Of a stretch of DNA of 55,922 nucleotides, positions 45,972-54,960 are shown piece after piece. The notes beneath the pieces were generated by a model. The model had not been told where the DNA came from, searched no databases, and saw only the letters and a list, made by a program, of their open reading frames with translations. The translations under genes and the position numbers were made by a program. Each line of letters begins with the position of its first letter. Within the stretch, counting starts at the first letter, position 1. Source of the stretch: Alcanivorax sp. UBA4485 (GTDB taxonomy: Bacteria > Pseudomonadota > Gammaproteobacteria > Pseudomonadales > Alcanivoracaceae); contig DGNT01000193.1 of the NCBI GenBank assembly GCA_002389055.1, forward strand, positions 2,443 to 58,364, in the 5' to 3' direction.

Positions 45972-46292
45972 ATGGAAACGGACCCCTATGACAGCCAGCG
46001 TTCATCGTCCTCCCTGGGCCGCACCGCGCGCGGCGCCGGCGGCTGGTTGCGCCGTCACCCGCTGGGCGCGCTGCAGATAGTGCTGTTGATTCTGGTGCTG
46101 ATCGTGATTGCCCAGAATCTGGAAACCACCTCCATCGATGTGCTGTTCTGGACCCTGGCGAGCCTGCCCAAACTGGTGCTGATTCTGATCAGCATGGTGA
46201 TCGGCGCTCTGGTCTGGGAAGGGCTGCGGCGCAAGCTGCTGAAGCCCGACCGGACCCGGGGAGCCACGGTCACCAGCCGAACACGTCCTTAA
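45972..46292 (+). CDS. LapA-like (DUF1049) membrane protein
   Basis: A 106-residue protein with two membrane helices (about 32-52 and 62-84) containing IAQNLETTSIDVLFWTLASL, typical of LapA/YciS proteins, which help assemble lipopolysaccharide in other bacteria. Basic tails flank the helices. AAGGAG precedes the ATG. Its 3' end overlaps hda convergently by 23 bases. Confidence 0.82.
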   Translation: METDPYDSQRSSSSLGRTARGAGGWLRRHPLGALQIVLLILVLIVIAQNLETTSIDVLFWTLASLPKLVLILISMVIGALVWEGLRRKLLKPDRTRGATVTSRTRP

Positions 46293-46959
46293 CGAAAGGA
46301 ATGGTCAGCGCCCGCTGGCGGGCCAGCGCCACCCGGTCCAGGGTGGCCAGCCGCTGAATCAGCGCCGCCGGCGAGCGCTCGCTGCGCAGCACCATGAAGC
46401 GCGCCACGTCACCGCCCAGCTTGAGGCCACGCTCGCTGGCCCGCTCGATCAACAGCGTCACCAGATCGTCCTCTTCCAGGGCCTGCAGCCGGAACACCGG
46501 GCCCGCCGCCAGCCGCGTGGCCAGGTCCGGCAGCCCCCAGGGCACGCCGCCCGGGGACGCACCGGCGCTGAACAGCAGGGTTCCGCCCAGGGCCATCACC
46601 CGGTTATAGAGGTGGAACAGCGCTTCCTCCCATTCGCCATGGCCGGCGAACAAATCCACGTCGTCCACCGCCAGCAATTGGAACTGCTCCATGGATTCGA
46701 GCACGTCCGGTACCAGCGGCAGCAGTTCGGCGGCGGGTAACAGGCAGGCGCCGCGCCCCTGCTCCTGGGCCCGGCGCACCGCGCCCTCAAGCAAATGGCT
46801 GCGGCCCTGGCCGGCGGTGCTCCACACGAACACCTGACGCTCGTCGCCGTCGCCGGCGGCGGACACCGTGGCCCAGGCGGCGCGGTTCGGCCCGGCGTGG
46901 AAGTTCTCCAGGGCGTGGCCTTCGCGTAACTCAAGGGCGAGGGGCAGTTGACCGGTCAC
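46270..46959 (-). CDS. hda: DnaA regulatory inactivator Hda
   Basis: A 229-residue AAA+ protein that stimulates DnaA-ATP hydrolysis after loading onto the beta clamp. The N-terminal QLPLAL is a clamp-binding motif. Walker A is degenerate (TAGQGRSHLL), as is usual. AVDDVDLFAG is the Walker B region and SERSPAALIQRLATLDRVAL the C-terminal Hda segment. Starts at GTG. Six bases downstream of the DUF2066 stop, so cotranscribed with it. Confidence 0.9.
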   Translation of the reverse strand: MTGQLPLALELREGHALENFHAGPNRAAWATVSAAGDGDERQVFVWSTAGQGRSHLLEGAVRRAQEQGRGACLLPAAELLPLVPDVLESMEQFQLLAVDDVDLFAGHGEWEEALFHLYNRVMALGGTLLFSAGASPGGVPWGLPDLATRLAAGPVFRLQALEEDDLVTLLIERASERGLKLGGDVARFMVLRSERSPAALIQRLATLDRVALARQRALTIPFVKDVFGW

Positions 46960-46965
46960 GGGCGG

Positions 46966-48051
46966 CTAGCGGAAACAGAAAGTGGGTGACTCGGCGGCCG
47001 GGTCGTCGCATTCGCTGAGCCCCTCCACGCCGGTCACGCTGCGTATCAATTGCGAGCGGCCGCCGGCGAAGTCCACCTCGAACTGGACACGGTCGTCACT
47101 GGCCACCCGCAACGCCACCGACCGCATCGGCCCCAGGTCCGCCAGGGCCTGACGCAGCTGCTGCCAGTCGCTGAGGCTGCGCACACCGCGCACGGTGATC
47201 CAGCCGGACCGGTCCACCAGCGCCTCGGTGGTGGGCGCCGGCCGGGCCGGCCCGCAATCGCCGGCATCACCGACACCGTTGTCAGTGCCGGAACCCACCG
47301 AGTAGCGCTCGGCGATACGGTCGGCGATCACGTCCACCAGACGGTCCAGAGCGGCACCGCTGTCGTCGGCGCGATCGCGGCTGTTGGCCACGGCATCGCC
47401 ATCCTGCAGTAAACGCCAGTTCAGTGTGGTGGCGCCGTCCTGGCCGCTGTCGTACAACACCGCCGTGGCCACCCAGTCGGTGTCGTAACGGCGGGACGCC
47501 TGCAGCAGGGGGCCGTCAAAGCGGCCGCGAATATCGGCGACGGCGAGCGTGTCGCGGTCGCGCTGGTCCCACTCCGGCAACGTCAGGGCGACGCCGCGCC
47601 GGGCCGCCGCCGAGGTGAGTTTTTCCGCCAGCGGATCGCCGGCCGCCACCATCCGGCCCCGGCCGGCGCCTTCCGACACCAGCCACACCAGCACCGGCGG
47701 CCGCTCGCCGCTCCACACCGGTGCGCCCTGGTCGGACAGATGACGCACCAGCGCCCGGTCGTCGAAGACCGCTCTCAGGCGCGGCGGCGTGCCGCCCTCG
47801 TAGGCGTAGCGCATCAGCCAGCGGGACGGATCCTCAAGCACGCCGGCGACGCCGGGCAAGTCCGCCACCTGATCACGGCCGGTAACCCGCCGGATGATCG
47901 TCTCCAGGCCCTGCCGCAGCGCCTGTTCACGGGCTTCCGCGCCGCGCGGCTGCTCGCCCTGCAGGGGCACCGACACCTCGCCGGCATCGGCGGCGAACAC
48001 GGGAGAGGCGCAAAGAAACCCGACAATCAGGGCTAACAGCAAGCGATACAT
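46966..48051 (-). CDS. DUF2066 domain exported protein
   Basis: A 361-residue protein with a cleavable signal (MYRLLLALIVGFLCASPVFA). The DUF2066 region (about 24-260) includes ALRQGLETIIRRVTGRDQVA and PVLVWLVSEG. The C-terminal part contains four Cys. No function is assigned; the family often sits beside hda in gammaproteobacteria. Divergent from purM across 139 bases. Confidence 0.88.
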   Translation of the reverse strand: MYRLLLALIVGFLCASPVFAADAGEVSVPLQGEQPRGAEAREQALRQGLETIIRRVTGRDQVADLPGVAGVLEDPSRWLMRYAYEGGTPPRLRAVFDDRALVRHLSDQGAPVWSGERPPVLVWLVSEGAGRGRMVAAGDPLAEKLTSAAARRGVALTLPEWDQRDRDTLAVADIRGRFDGPLLQASRRYDTDWVATAVLYDSGQDGATTLNWRLLQDGDAVANSRDRADDSGAALDRLVDVIADRIAERYSVGSGTDNGVGDAGDCGPARPAPTTEALVDRSGWITVRGVRSLSDWQQLRQALADLGPMRSVALRVASDDRVQFEVDFAGGRSQLIRSVTGVEGLSECDDPAAESPTFCFR

Positions 48052-48190
48052 CGAACCATTCCGAATCAGAGAACTTCAGGGCGCGACATTATCACTGATA
48101 TGGCCGGCGCTGGCGAATATCCACTCGCCGGTTCCCCCGCAGGGACGGCGGTTGCTAGAATAGCGCGCCCTCACCTTCCTGGAGCCTGCC

Positions 48191-49237
48191 ATGAGCGAAC
48201 AAAAACGGCCGCTGACGTACCGCGACGCCGGCGTGGACATCGATGCCGGTAATGACCTGGTTAAGCGCATCGGCCCGATAGCCAAGCGTACCCTGCGCCC
48301 GGAAGTGATGGGCGGGCTGGGCGGCTTCGGCGCGCTCTGCGCCCTGCCCGAGGGGTACAAGAACCCGGTCCTGGTGGCCGGCACCGACGGCGTCGGCACC
48401 AAGCTGCGCCTGGCCATGGAGCACGACAGCCACGACACCGTGGGCATCGACCTGGTGGCCATGTGCGTCAACGATCTGGTGGTGGGCGGCGCGGAACCGC
48501 TGTTTTTCCTGGATTACTACGCCACCGGCAAGCTGGATGTGGACACCGCCGCCCGGGTGGTTTCCGGCATCGGTGAAGGCTGCGAGCAAGCCGGTTGCGC
48601 GCTGATCGGCGGCGAGACCGCGGAAATGCCCGGCATGTACGAGGGCGAGGACTACGACCTGGCCGGCTTCTGCGTCGGCGTGGTGGAGCGCGACGGCATC
48701 ATCGACGGCAGCCAGGTGGAACCCGGCGACACCATCATCGGCCTGGGCGCGTCCGGCCCGCATTCCAACGGCTACTCCCTGGTGCGACGCATCCTCGAGC
48801 AGGCCGACAACACCGACGACCTGGACGGCAAACCGCTGATGGAGCACCTGTTGGCGCCCACCCGCATTTACGTAAAAAGCCTTCTCGATCTGATCAAGCA
48901 GGTTCCGGTGCACGCCCTGGCGCACATCACCGGCGGCGGCCTGCCGGAAAACCTGCCGCGGGTGCTGCCCAAGGGCACCCGGGCGGTGATCGATACCCAG
49001 GCCTGGCAGTGGCCGCCCGTGTTCCGCTGGCTGCAGGAGCAGGGCCAGGTACCGACCAGTGAGATGTACCGCACCTTCAACTGCGGTGTCGGCATGGTGG
49101 TGGTGGTGCCCCAGGCCCAGGTCGACCAGACCCTGGCGCTTCTGGAAGCCAGCGGCGAGGACGCCTTTGTGATCGGCGAGATCCGCGCCAGCGATAACGA
49201 CGAACCAGAAGTGTCCCTGGAAGGCCTGGCGTCATGA
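48191..49237 (+). CDS. purM: Phosphoribosylformylglycinamidine cyclo-ligase PurM
   Basis: A 348-residue cytoplasmic AIR synthase of purine synthesis. GTDGVGTKLRLAM and MCVNDLVVGGAEPLFFLDY are the signature ATP and dimer loops; IGLGASGPHSNGYSL and HITGGGLPENLPRVL complete the family pattern. ATG preceded by GGAG. Its stop overlaps purN (ATGA). A weak TAGAAT -10 lies at about 48156. Confidence 0.96.
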   Translation: MSEQKRPLTYRDAGVDIDAGNDLVKRIGPIAKRTLRPEVMGGLGGFGALCALPEGYKNPVLVAGTDGVGTKLRLAMEHDSHDTVGIDLVAMCVNDLVVGGAEPLFFLDYYATGKLDVDTAARVVSGIGEGCEQAGCALIGGETAEMPGMYEGEDYDLAGFCVGVVERDGIIDGSQVEPGDTIIGLGASGPHSNGYSLVRRILEQADNTDDLDGKPLMEHLLAPTRIYVKSLLDLIKQVPVHALAHITGGGLPENLPRVLPKGTRAVIDTQAWQWPPVFRWLQEQGQVPTSEMYRTFNCGVGMVVVVPQAQVDQTLALLEASGEDAFVIGEIRASDNDEPEVSLEGLAS

Positions 49238-49884
49238 CCCACCGGCTTGCGGTGCTGATCAGCGGCACCGGCTCCAACCTGCAAGCCATTGTTGACGCCA
49301 TTGACGCCGGTGAGTTGCCCGCCCGGATCAGCCTGGTGCTGAGTAACAAAGCCGGCGCCGCCGGCCTGGCCCGCGCCGAGCGGGCCGGCGTGCCGGCGGA
49401 AGCGATTGACCACCGGGGTTTTCCGGACCGCGCCGCGTTCGACCAGGCGATGATCGAACGGATCGACGCCCACGGCGCCGATACCGTGGTGCTGGCCGGG
49501 TTCATGCGTATTCTCAGCCCCGGCTTCGTGCGCCACTACCAGGGCCGGCTGATCAACATCCACCCTTCCCTGCTGCCCAAGTACCCGGGCCTCAACACCC
49601 ATGCCCGGGCGCTGGAAGCCGGCGACCAGGAGCACGGCTGCTCGCTGCACTTCGTTACCGACGAGCTGGACGGGGGTCCGCTGATCGCCCAGGCCCGTTT
49701 CCCGGTGACCGCGAACGATAGCGCGGAAACTCTGTCAAAAAAGGTTCAAGCCCAGGAGCACCGCTTGTACCCTCAGGTGTTGCGCTGGCGCGCCCAACAG
49801 CGCTTACAGATGACCGACCAGGGAGTGGAATTGGATGGCGAACGCCTGCCCCCGCAGGGCTTTCAAATGGACACGCACGGCTAG
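49234..49884 (+). CDS. purN: Phosphoribosylglycinamide formyltransferase PurN
   Basis: A 216-residue cytoplasmic formyltransferase that follows PurD in purine synthesis. ISGTGSNLQAIVDAI binds phosphate; the catalytic Asn-His-Asp set is in NIHPSLLPKYPGL and TDELDGGPLIAQ. The ending overlaps the next gene by 50 bases. Confidence 0.95.
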   Translation: MTHRLAVLISGTGSNLQAIVDAIDAGELPARISLVLSNKAGAAGLARAERAGVPAEAIDHRGFPDRAAFDQAMIERIDAHGADTVVLAGFMRILSPGFVRHYQGRLINIHPSLLPKYPGLNTHARALEAGDQEHGCSLHFVTDELDGGPLIAQARFPVTANDSAETLSKKVQAQEHRLYPQVLRWRAQQRLQMTDQGVELDGERLPPQGFQMDTHG

Positions 49885-50551
49885 CGCGATCCTCGCCGGC
49901 CTGCTGGCCGCGGCCCCCGCTTTGGCGCAATCCCCGGTGGACAGTTTCGACACCCGGTACCGGCTCAAGGCCGCCGGCTTCCCGTTCACCGTGGGCGCGC
50001 AACGTACCCTCTCCCCGGCCGGCGGTGACCGCTGGGAAATGGTGGTGACGGCCAGTAATTTTCTCGGCGAAATCCGCGAGACCTCGGTGTTCACCTGGCA
50101 GGATTGCCTGCCCGTGACCCAGTACTACGGCTACCACCGGGAAGGCCTGGGCCGCGTCAAGGCGGCGGAGCTGCGCATCGCGGAGCAGCAGGCCACCAGC
50201 GAACGCACCGAGCACAAGCCCTACCGCTACGCGGTGGACCAACCGGCCACCGACAAGATCGCGCTGACCCTGGCGCTGCAATGCCGGCTGGCCCGTGGCG
50301 ACCGGGACATCACTCTGAACGTGGCCGACGAGCGCGGCGTGGAGAAACAACGCTTTCAGGTGGAAGGCCGGGAAACGCTGGAGATCGACGGCAAGGACCT
50401 GGCGACCGTGAAAGTGCGGCGGCTGCGCGAAGCCGGCAGTGAGCGGCAAACCTGGCTGTGGTTCGCGCCGGGCAGTGATTACACCCTGGTGCAACTGGTG
50501 CAGGAAAACGACGATGGCCGCCACGTCATGAACCTGGAGAGCCTGCCATGA
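49835..50551 (+). CDS. DUF3108 exported protein, first paralogue
   Basis: A 238-residue protein with signal peptide (TASAILAGLLAAAPALAQ), then a beta-rich domain with the DUF3108 pattern: TRYRLKAAGFPF, SNFLGEIRETSVFTWQDCLP and WLWFAPGSDYTLVQLVQ. ATG 49835 lies within purN behind GGGAG. The function is unknown, probably periplasmic. It overlaps its paralogue by 4 bases. Confidence 0.85.
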   Translation: MANACPRRAFKWTRTASAILAGLLAAAPALAQSPVDSFDTRYRLKAAGFPFTVGAQRTLSPAGGDRWEMVVTASNFLGEIRETSVFTWQDCLPVTQYYGYHREGLGRVKAAELRIAEQQATSERTEHKPYRYAVDQPATDKIALTLALQCRLARGDRDITLNVADERGVEKQRFQVEGRETLEIDGKDLATVKVRRLREAGSERQTWLWFAPGSDYTLVQLVQENDDGRHVMNLESLP

Positions 50552-51267
50552 CATACCGGCTCAGCGGGTTGGCCCTGCTGGTGGCGGTGAGCCTGTTACC
50601 GGCCCTGGCGGCGGGCGCGTCGCTGCCGCCCTTCTCCGCCGAATACCGCATTTACGTCAATAAAATTCCCACGCCGATCAAGGCCGACCTGGTGCTCGAA
50701 CCCGCCAGCGGCGACGACCGCTACCACATGCGCTTCGAGGCGCACTCCTGGCTGCTCAACAACCGCGAGGAAAGCTGGTTCCACTGGAACGACTGCGCCC
50801 CGCGCACCGAACGCTACACCCACGAGTTCAAGGGCTTCGGCAAGCACCGCTACCACGATACCGAGTTCAACTGGCAAAAAGGCCGGGCGATAAGCGAATC
50901 GGATTCCGGCGAGGAGTCCTTCCCGATTCCCGACGAGGCACTGGATGAGCTGAGCATGCTGCTGCGCGCGCGTTGCGTGTTCGCCACCGGCGACAAGGAA
51001 TACACCGCCACCAGCGTGTACGGCGACGATATCCGCGAGCATCACTTTATCGTTATCGACCGGGAAACCATCGACACACCGATGGGCGAGCTGGACACCC
51101 TGGTGGTGGAAAAGAAACGCGAAGAAGACAAGGAAGAAAGCCGCCGCACCCTGTTCTGGGTGGCACCGGAAGTGGGCTATATGGTGGTCAAAGCGCGCCA
51201 CATTGAAAGCGCGCTGTTGCACGGTGAACTGATCATGACCGAATACAACGGTCCGGTACCGGAGTAA
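50548..51267 (+). CDS. DUF3108 exported protein, second paralogue
   Basis: A 239-residue exported protein, signal peptide ending at about Ala24. It resembles the preceding gene: FSAEYRIYVNKIP, AHSWLLNNREESWFHWNDCA, and TLFWVAPEVGYMVVKARHIE near the end. The tandem copies imply an old duplication. It ends 6 bases from the convergent dcd stop. No catalytic residue is proposed. Confidence 0.87.
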   Translation: MTYRLSGLALLVAVSLLPALAAGASLPPFSAEYRIYVNKIPTPIKADLVLEPASGDDRYHMRFEAHSWLLNNREESWFHWNDCAPRTERYTHEFKGFGKHRYHDTEFNWQKGRAISESDSGEESFPIPDEALDELSMLLRARCVFATGDKEYTATSVYGDDIREHHFIVIDRETIDTPMGELDTLVVEKKREEDKEESRRTLFWVAPEVGYMVVKARHIESALLHGELIMTEYNGPVPE

Positions 51268-51273
51268 TCCGGA

Positions 51274-51843
51274 TCAGGTGCGCGGCAGCGTCACGCCGCG
51301 CTGACCCTGATATTTACCGCCGCGATCCTTATACGACGTCTCGCAGACTTCATCGGATTCCAGGAACAGCATCTGCGCCACGCCTTCGTGGGCGTAGATG
51401 CGCGCCGGCAGATTGGTGGTGTTGGAAAATTCCAGCGTCACGTGCCCTTCCCACTCCGGCTCCAGCGGCGTCACGTTAACGATGATGCCGCAACGGGCGT
51501 AGGTGGATTTGCCCAGGCAGATGGTCAGCACGCTGCGCGGAATGCGGAAGTACTCCACGGTGCGGGCCAGGGCGAAGGAATTGGGCGGAATGGTGCAGTA
51601 GTCCCCTTTGATGTCGACGAAGCTTTTCTCGTCGAAATGCTTGGGGTCCACGGTGGCCGAGTGAATATTGGTGAACACCTTGAATTCATCGGCGCAGCGC
51701 ACGTCATAGCCGTAACTGGAAACCCCGTAGGAAATCAGTTTTTCCCCGTTGGCATCGGTGCGCACCTGGCCGGCCTGGAACGGCTCTATCATGCCGTGCT
51801 CGGTGGCCATGCGGGTGATCCAGCGGTCGGATTTGATGCTCAT
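51274..51843 (-). CDS. dcd: dCTP deaminase
   Basis: A 189-residue cytoplasmic enzyme converting dCTP to dUTP for thymidylate synthesis. The trimeric dUTPase-like fold is shown by SSYGYDVRCADEFKVF, KSTYARCG and the catalytic Glu in NVTPLEPEWEGHVTLEFSN. Length is normal, and nothing is missing. Gene lies 50 bases after apbC. Confidence 0.95.
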   Translation of the reverse strand: MSIKSDRWITRMATEHGMIEPFQAGQVRTDANGEKLISYGVSSYGYDVRCADEFKVFTNIHSATVDPKHFDEKSFVDIKGDYCTIPPNSFALARTVEYFRIPRSVLTICLGKSTYARCGIIVNVTPLEPEWEGHVTLEFSNTTNLPARIYAHEGVAQMLFLESDEVCETSYKDRGGKYQGQRGVTLPRT

Positions 51844-51893
51844 TGGAATCCTTTATTGGTTCGGCGACCCGAAACGTTTAATGGTACCCGGAA

Positions 51894-52982
51894 TCAGTGC
51901 TGCATCACCACCTTGGGGAACGGGCGCCGGCCCTCGCGGGTCAGTGACAGACGCGCCGCCATGCGCCGCGCGGTGTCCAGGTAAAGACGGGCCTCGGCGC
52001 TGTCCGGGTCCGCCGCCACGGTGGGCGTGCCGCCGTCCGCCTGCTCGCGGATACGCAGCGACAACGGCAGCGAGCCCAGCACCGGGGTGTCGTAATCACG
52101 GCCCATGCGGTCGGCACCGCCCTGGCCGAACACATGCTCCTCGTGGCCGCAATTCGAGCAGATGTGCACCGCCATGTTCTCGACGATACCCAGCACGCCG
52201 ATGTCCACCTTGCGGAACATTTCCACGCCCTTCACCGCGTCCAGCAGGGCGATGTCCTGGGGCGTGGTGACCACCACCGCCCCGGCCACCGGAATTTTCT
52301 GCGCCAGGGTCAGTTGGATGTCGCCGGTGCCCGGCGGCAGGTCGACGATCAGATAATCCAGGTCATGCCACAGTGTCTGCTGCATCATCTGGGTGAGCGC
52401 GCCACTGGCCTTGGGCCCGCGCCACACCACCGGGGTCTGCTCGGTGACCAGGTAGCCCATGGACATGGTCTGGATACCGTGCGCCATCACCGGCACAAAG
52501 GCGTTGCCGTCGCGGGTCTCCGGGCGGGTGCCCTTGGGCAGGCCGAGCATGATCGGCTGGCTGGGCCCGAAGATATCCGCGTCCAGCAAACCCACCTTGG
52601 CGCCTTCCGCGTGCAACGCCAGGGCCAGGTTCACGGCGGTGGTGGATTTACCCACCCCGCCCTTTCCGGAGGCCACCGCGATCACATTGGCCGCCTGCAT
52701 CATCGCCGGCATATCGTGCTGGGCGCGGTGCGGTTTAATACGCACCGACAAATCCAACGCCAGCTCACGGCCTTCCAGCAGCGGGGTCACCCGCTCTTCG
52801 ATGTCCCGGCGCAGCGCCGGCAGCCGCGAGGCGCAGGGGTACCCGGGGTGCACCGCCAGACGCACGCGCCCTTCCTGTTCCTCGATTTCCGTCACGATGC
52901 CGGCGGAAATCAGGTCGACGCCGAGTTCCTCGGGGATGATTTCACCCAGGGACTGTCTAATCGCCTGCTCAATACGCGTCAT
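51894..52982 (-). CDS. apbC: Iron-sulfur cluster carrier ApbC/Mrp
   Basis: A 362-residue P-loop NTPase that delivers iron-sulfur clusters. The N-terminal MIP18-like domain (about 1-90) has GYPCASRLPALRRDIEERV. The P-loop is ASGKGGVGKSTTAVNLALAL, and the CxxC bridging pair is in ICSNCGHEEHVF. AGGAGGT precedes the ATG. Pairing with dcd is common in gammaproteobacteria. Confidence 0.94.
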   Translation of the reverse strand: MTRIEQAIRQSLGEIIPEELGVDLISAGIVTEIEEQEGRVRLAVHPGYPCASRLPALRRDIEERVTPLLEGRELALDLSVRIKPHRAQHDMPAMMQAANVIAVASGKGGVGKSTTAVNLALALHAEGAKVGLLDADIFGPSQPIMLGLPKGTRPETRDGNAFVPVMAHGIQTMSMGYLVTEQTPVVWRGPKASGALTQMMQQTLWHDLDYLIVDLPPGTGDIQLTLAQKIPVAGAVVVTTPQDIALLDAVKGVEMFRKVDIGVLGIVENMAVHICSNCGHEEHVFGQGGADRMGRDYDTPVLGSLPLSLRIREQADGGTPTVAADPDSAEARLYLDTARRMAARLSLTREGRRPFPKVVMQH

Positions 52983-53095
52983 GGTACCTCCTGCAACTCA
53001 GGAGGGGATGATAGAGTTAGCGCAGTCCACAACCAAGGGCCGCATAGCCGGACCCGCGAAATTCGACCGCACTCAACAGCAATGGAGAACCCCCC

Positions 53096-53794
53096 ATGAG
53101 GAAGACCGCCCACCTTTTGACCGGCCTGCTGGCCGCGCTGGTGCTCACCGCCTGTGGCGGCAACGGCCAGCCACTCGCCGACCGCGATACCGTCAGCGTG
53201 TCCGGCGAGGGCACCATCAAGGCACGTCCGGACATCTTTACCCTGGTGGCCGTGGCCCGCCAGCGTGGCGACGACGTGGCGGCCATGAAGGACGAGGTGG
53301 ACCGGCAGGTGCAGGCGATGCTGGATCTGGCCGGGCAATTGCAGATCGACGACAAGCACATCACCGCCAGCGACATCCAGATCGCCCCGGAATGGGAGTA
53401 CCAGCCGGAACGCAAGCTGATCGGCCACCAGGTGAGCCGCGAAGTGAGCTTCCGCACCTCCGGCGTGGAGCGCTACGCGGAACTGGCCGACGGCCTCGCC
53501 GGCCTGGGCCTTAAGGAAGTGCGCCCCGGCGGCAGCGAAATCAGCAACGCCGACGAGCTCGCCAACCAGGCCCTGGAAAAGGCGGTGCGCGCCGCCCGTG
53601 AAAAGGCCGAAATACTGGCCCGCGCCGCCGGTCGCGAGCTGGGCGAGGCGATGCAGATCAACGCCCAGGGCCACAATATCCCCGGCCCGATGCCGATGCG
53701 CGCCGCCATGGCCAAGGAAGACGCCTCGCAGAGCTACCGCCCCGGCGAGCAGGACGTGACCGCCAGCGTTCAGATCACCTTCCAGCTGAACTGA
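53096..53794 (+). CDS. SIMPL (DUF541) domain lipoprotein
   Basis: A 232-residue envelope protein. Lipobox LTAC (Cys20) in MRKTAHLLTGLLAALVLTAC. The mature part is a SIMPL domain: VSVSGEGTIKARPDIF, the repeat-rich middle and VTASVQITFQLN at the end. The role of this family is not defined; some members protect the envelope. It is 5 bases from the following AraC gene. Confidence 0.88.
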   Translation: MRKTAHLLTGLLAALVLTACGGNGQPLADRDTVSVSGEGTIKARPDIFTLVAVARQRGDDVAAMKDEVDRQVQAMLDLAGQLQIDDKHITASDIQIAPEWEYQPERKLIGHQVSREVSFRTSGVERYAELADGLAGLGLKEVRPGGSEISNADELANQALEKAVRAAREKAEILARAAGRELGEAMQINAQGHNIPGPMPMRAAMAKEDASQSYRPGEQDVTASVQITFQLN

Positions 53795-53799
53795 CCCCC

Positions 53800-54834
53800 A
53801 TGGGCTCGCCAGGCTTTGTCTCCTCAGCCGGGATGCGCGCCTATCTTGCCGCCGCCCGGGCCGCCGGCGTGGACAACGCCGACGCCCTGACGGCGGCGGG
53901 CATTGATCCGCGAATACTCGGTCTCCCGGATGTCCATGTGCAGGGCGACCGCTTCGCAGCCTTGATCACGGCGCTGGCCGACCGCAGCGGGGATCCGCTG
54001 TTCGGCCTGCACGCCAGTGAGTATCTGCCGCCGGGCGTCTTCAATGTGCTCGGCTACATCGCACTGAGCGCCAGTACCCTGCTGGAGGCGCTGGCCAAGG
54101 TGGCGCGCTACGAAAAACGGGTCGGCGACCTGGGCCGCGTGGAGACTCAATTGCGCGGCAACGAGTCGCGGATACTCTGGCACTGCCACTTTACCCGCCA
54201 GCCGGTGCGGCGCCATCTGGTGGAGGCGGTGTTCGCCGGCTGGCTGGGCTACACCCGCTGGCTGGCCGACGACCCGGCGCTCACCCCGGAGCGGGTCTGG
54301 TTCGAGCATGCCGGGCCCACCGATGCCCGCCAAACCCGGGAATACCAGCGGCTGTTCGGCTGCCCGGTGGATTTCAGTCAGCCGTACTCCGCCCTGATCG
54401 GCGACCGCGACATGCTCGCCCGCCCACCACGCCGACCCCAGCCGCACCAGCTGGGCCCGCTTGAAGACCACGCCGCCCGGCACCTGGAAACCCTGGGCAT
54501 CGCCACCACCCTGTCCCTGCGCGTACGGCATTACCTGCAGGCGGCGCTGGGCGGCCCCCTGCCCGACCGCGACCAGGTGGCCCACGCCCTGCGCCTTAAC
54601 ACCCGCACCCTGCACCGGCATCTGGTCGCGGAAGGCACCGGCTGGCGGGAAATCCTCGACAGCGTGCGCCTGGAGCGCGCCAAGGCCCGCCTGCTGGAAA
54701 GCCGATGCCCGCAAGCGGAGATCGCCGCGGACCTGGGTTACGCGGACATCCGCTGCTTCCAGCGCAGCTTCAAGCGCCATACCGGCGTCACACCCGGGCA
54801 GTACCGTCGCGGCGTGGACAGCGACGGCCAATAG
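53800..54834 (+). CDS. AraC family regulator (OruR/PF12625 type)
   Basis: A 344-residue regulator, second of this kind in the window. N-terminal arabinose-binding-like domain (about 20-215) and C-terminal AraC helix-turn-helix (VAHALRLNTRTLHRHLVAEG, then EIAADLGYADIRCFQRSFKR). ATG 53800 has no clear ribosome site and an ATG 12 codons later is possible. It lies between a SIMPL gene and a patatin gene. Confidence 0.87.
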   Translation: MGSPGFVSSAGMRAYLAAARAAGVDNADALTAAGIDPRILGLPDVHVQGDRFAALITALADRSGDPLFGLHASEYLPPGVFNVLGYIALSASTLLEALAKVARYEKRVGDLGRVETQLRGNESRILWHCHFTRQPVRRHLVEAVFAGWLGYTRWLADDPALTPERVWFEHAGPTDARQTREYQRLFGCPVDFSQPYSALIGDRDMLARPPRRPQPHQLGPLEDHAARHLETLGIATTLSLRVRHYLQAALGGPLPDRDQVAHALRLNTRTLHRHLVAEGTGWREILDSVRLERAKARLLESRCPQAEIAADLGYADIRCFQRSFKRHTGVTPGQYRRGVDSDGQ

Positions 54835-54960
54835 CCACAATATTTACATCGCCTGATGGCAATATTATGGCTTTGTCGGACAATCCAGGCCTCAGGGGCC
54901 GGTCCGGCGCGGCTAGACTCGGGGACAACGATAAAAACAGTATCCGCCAGGGAGAACCGC

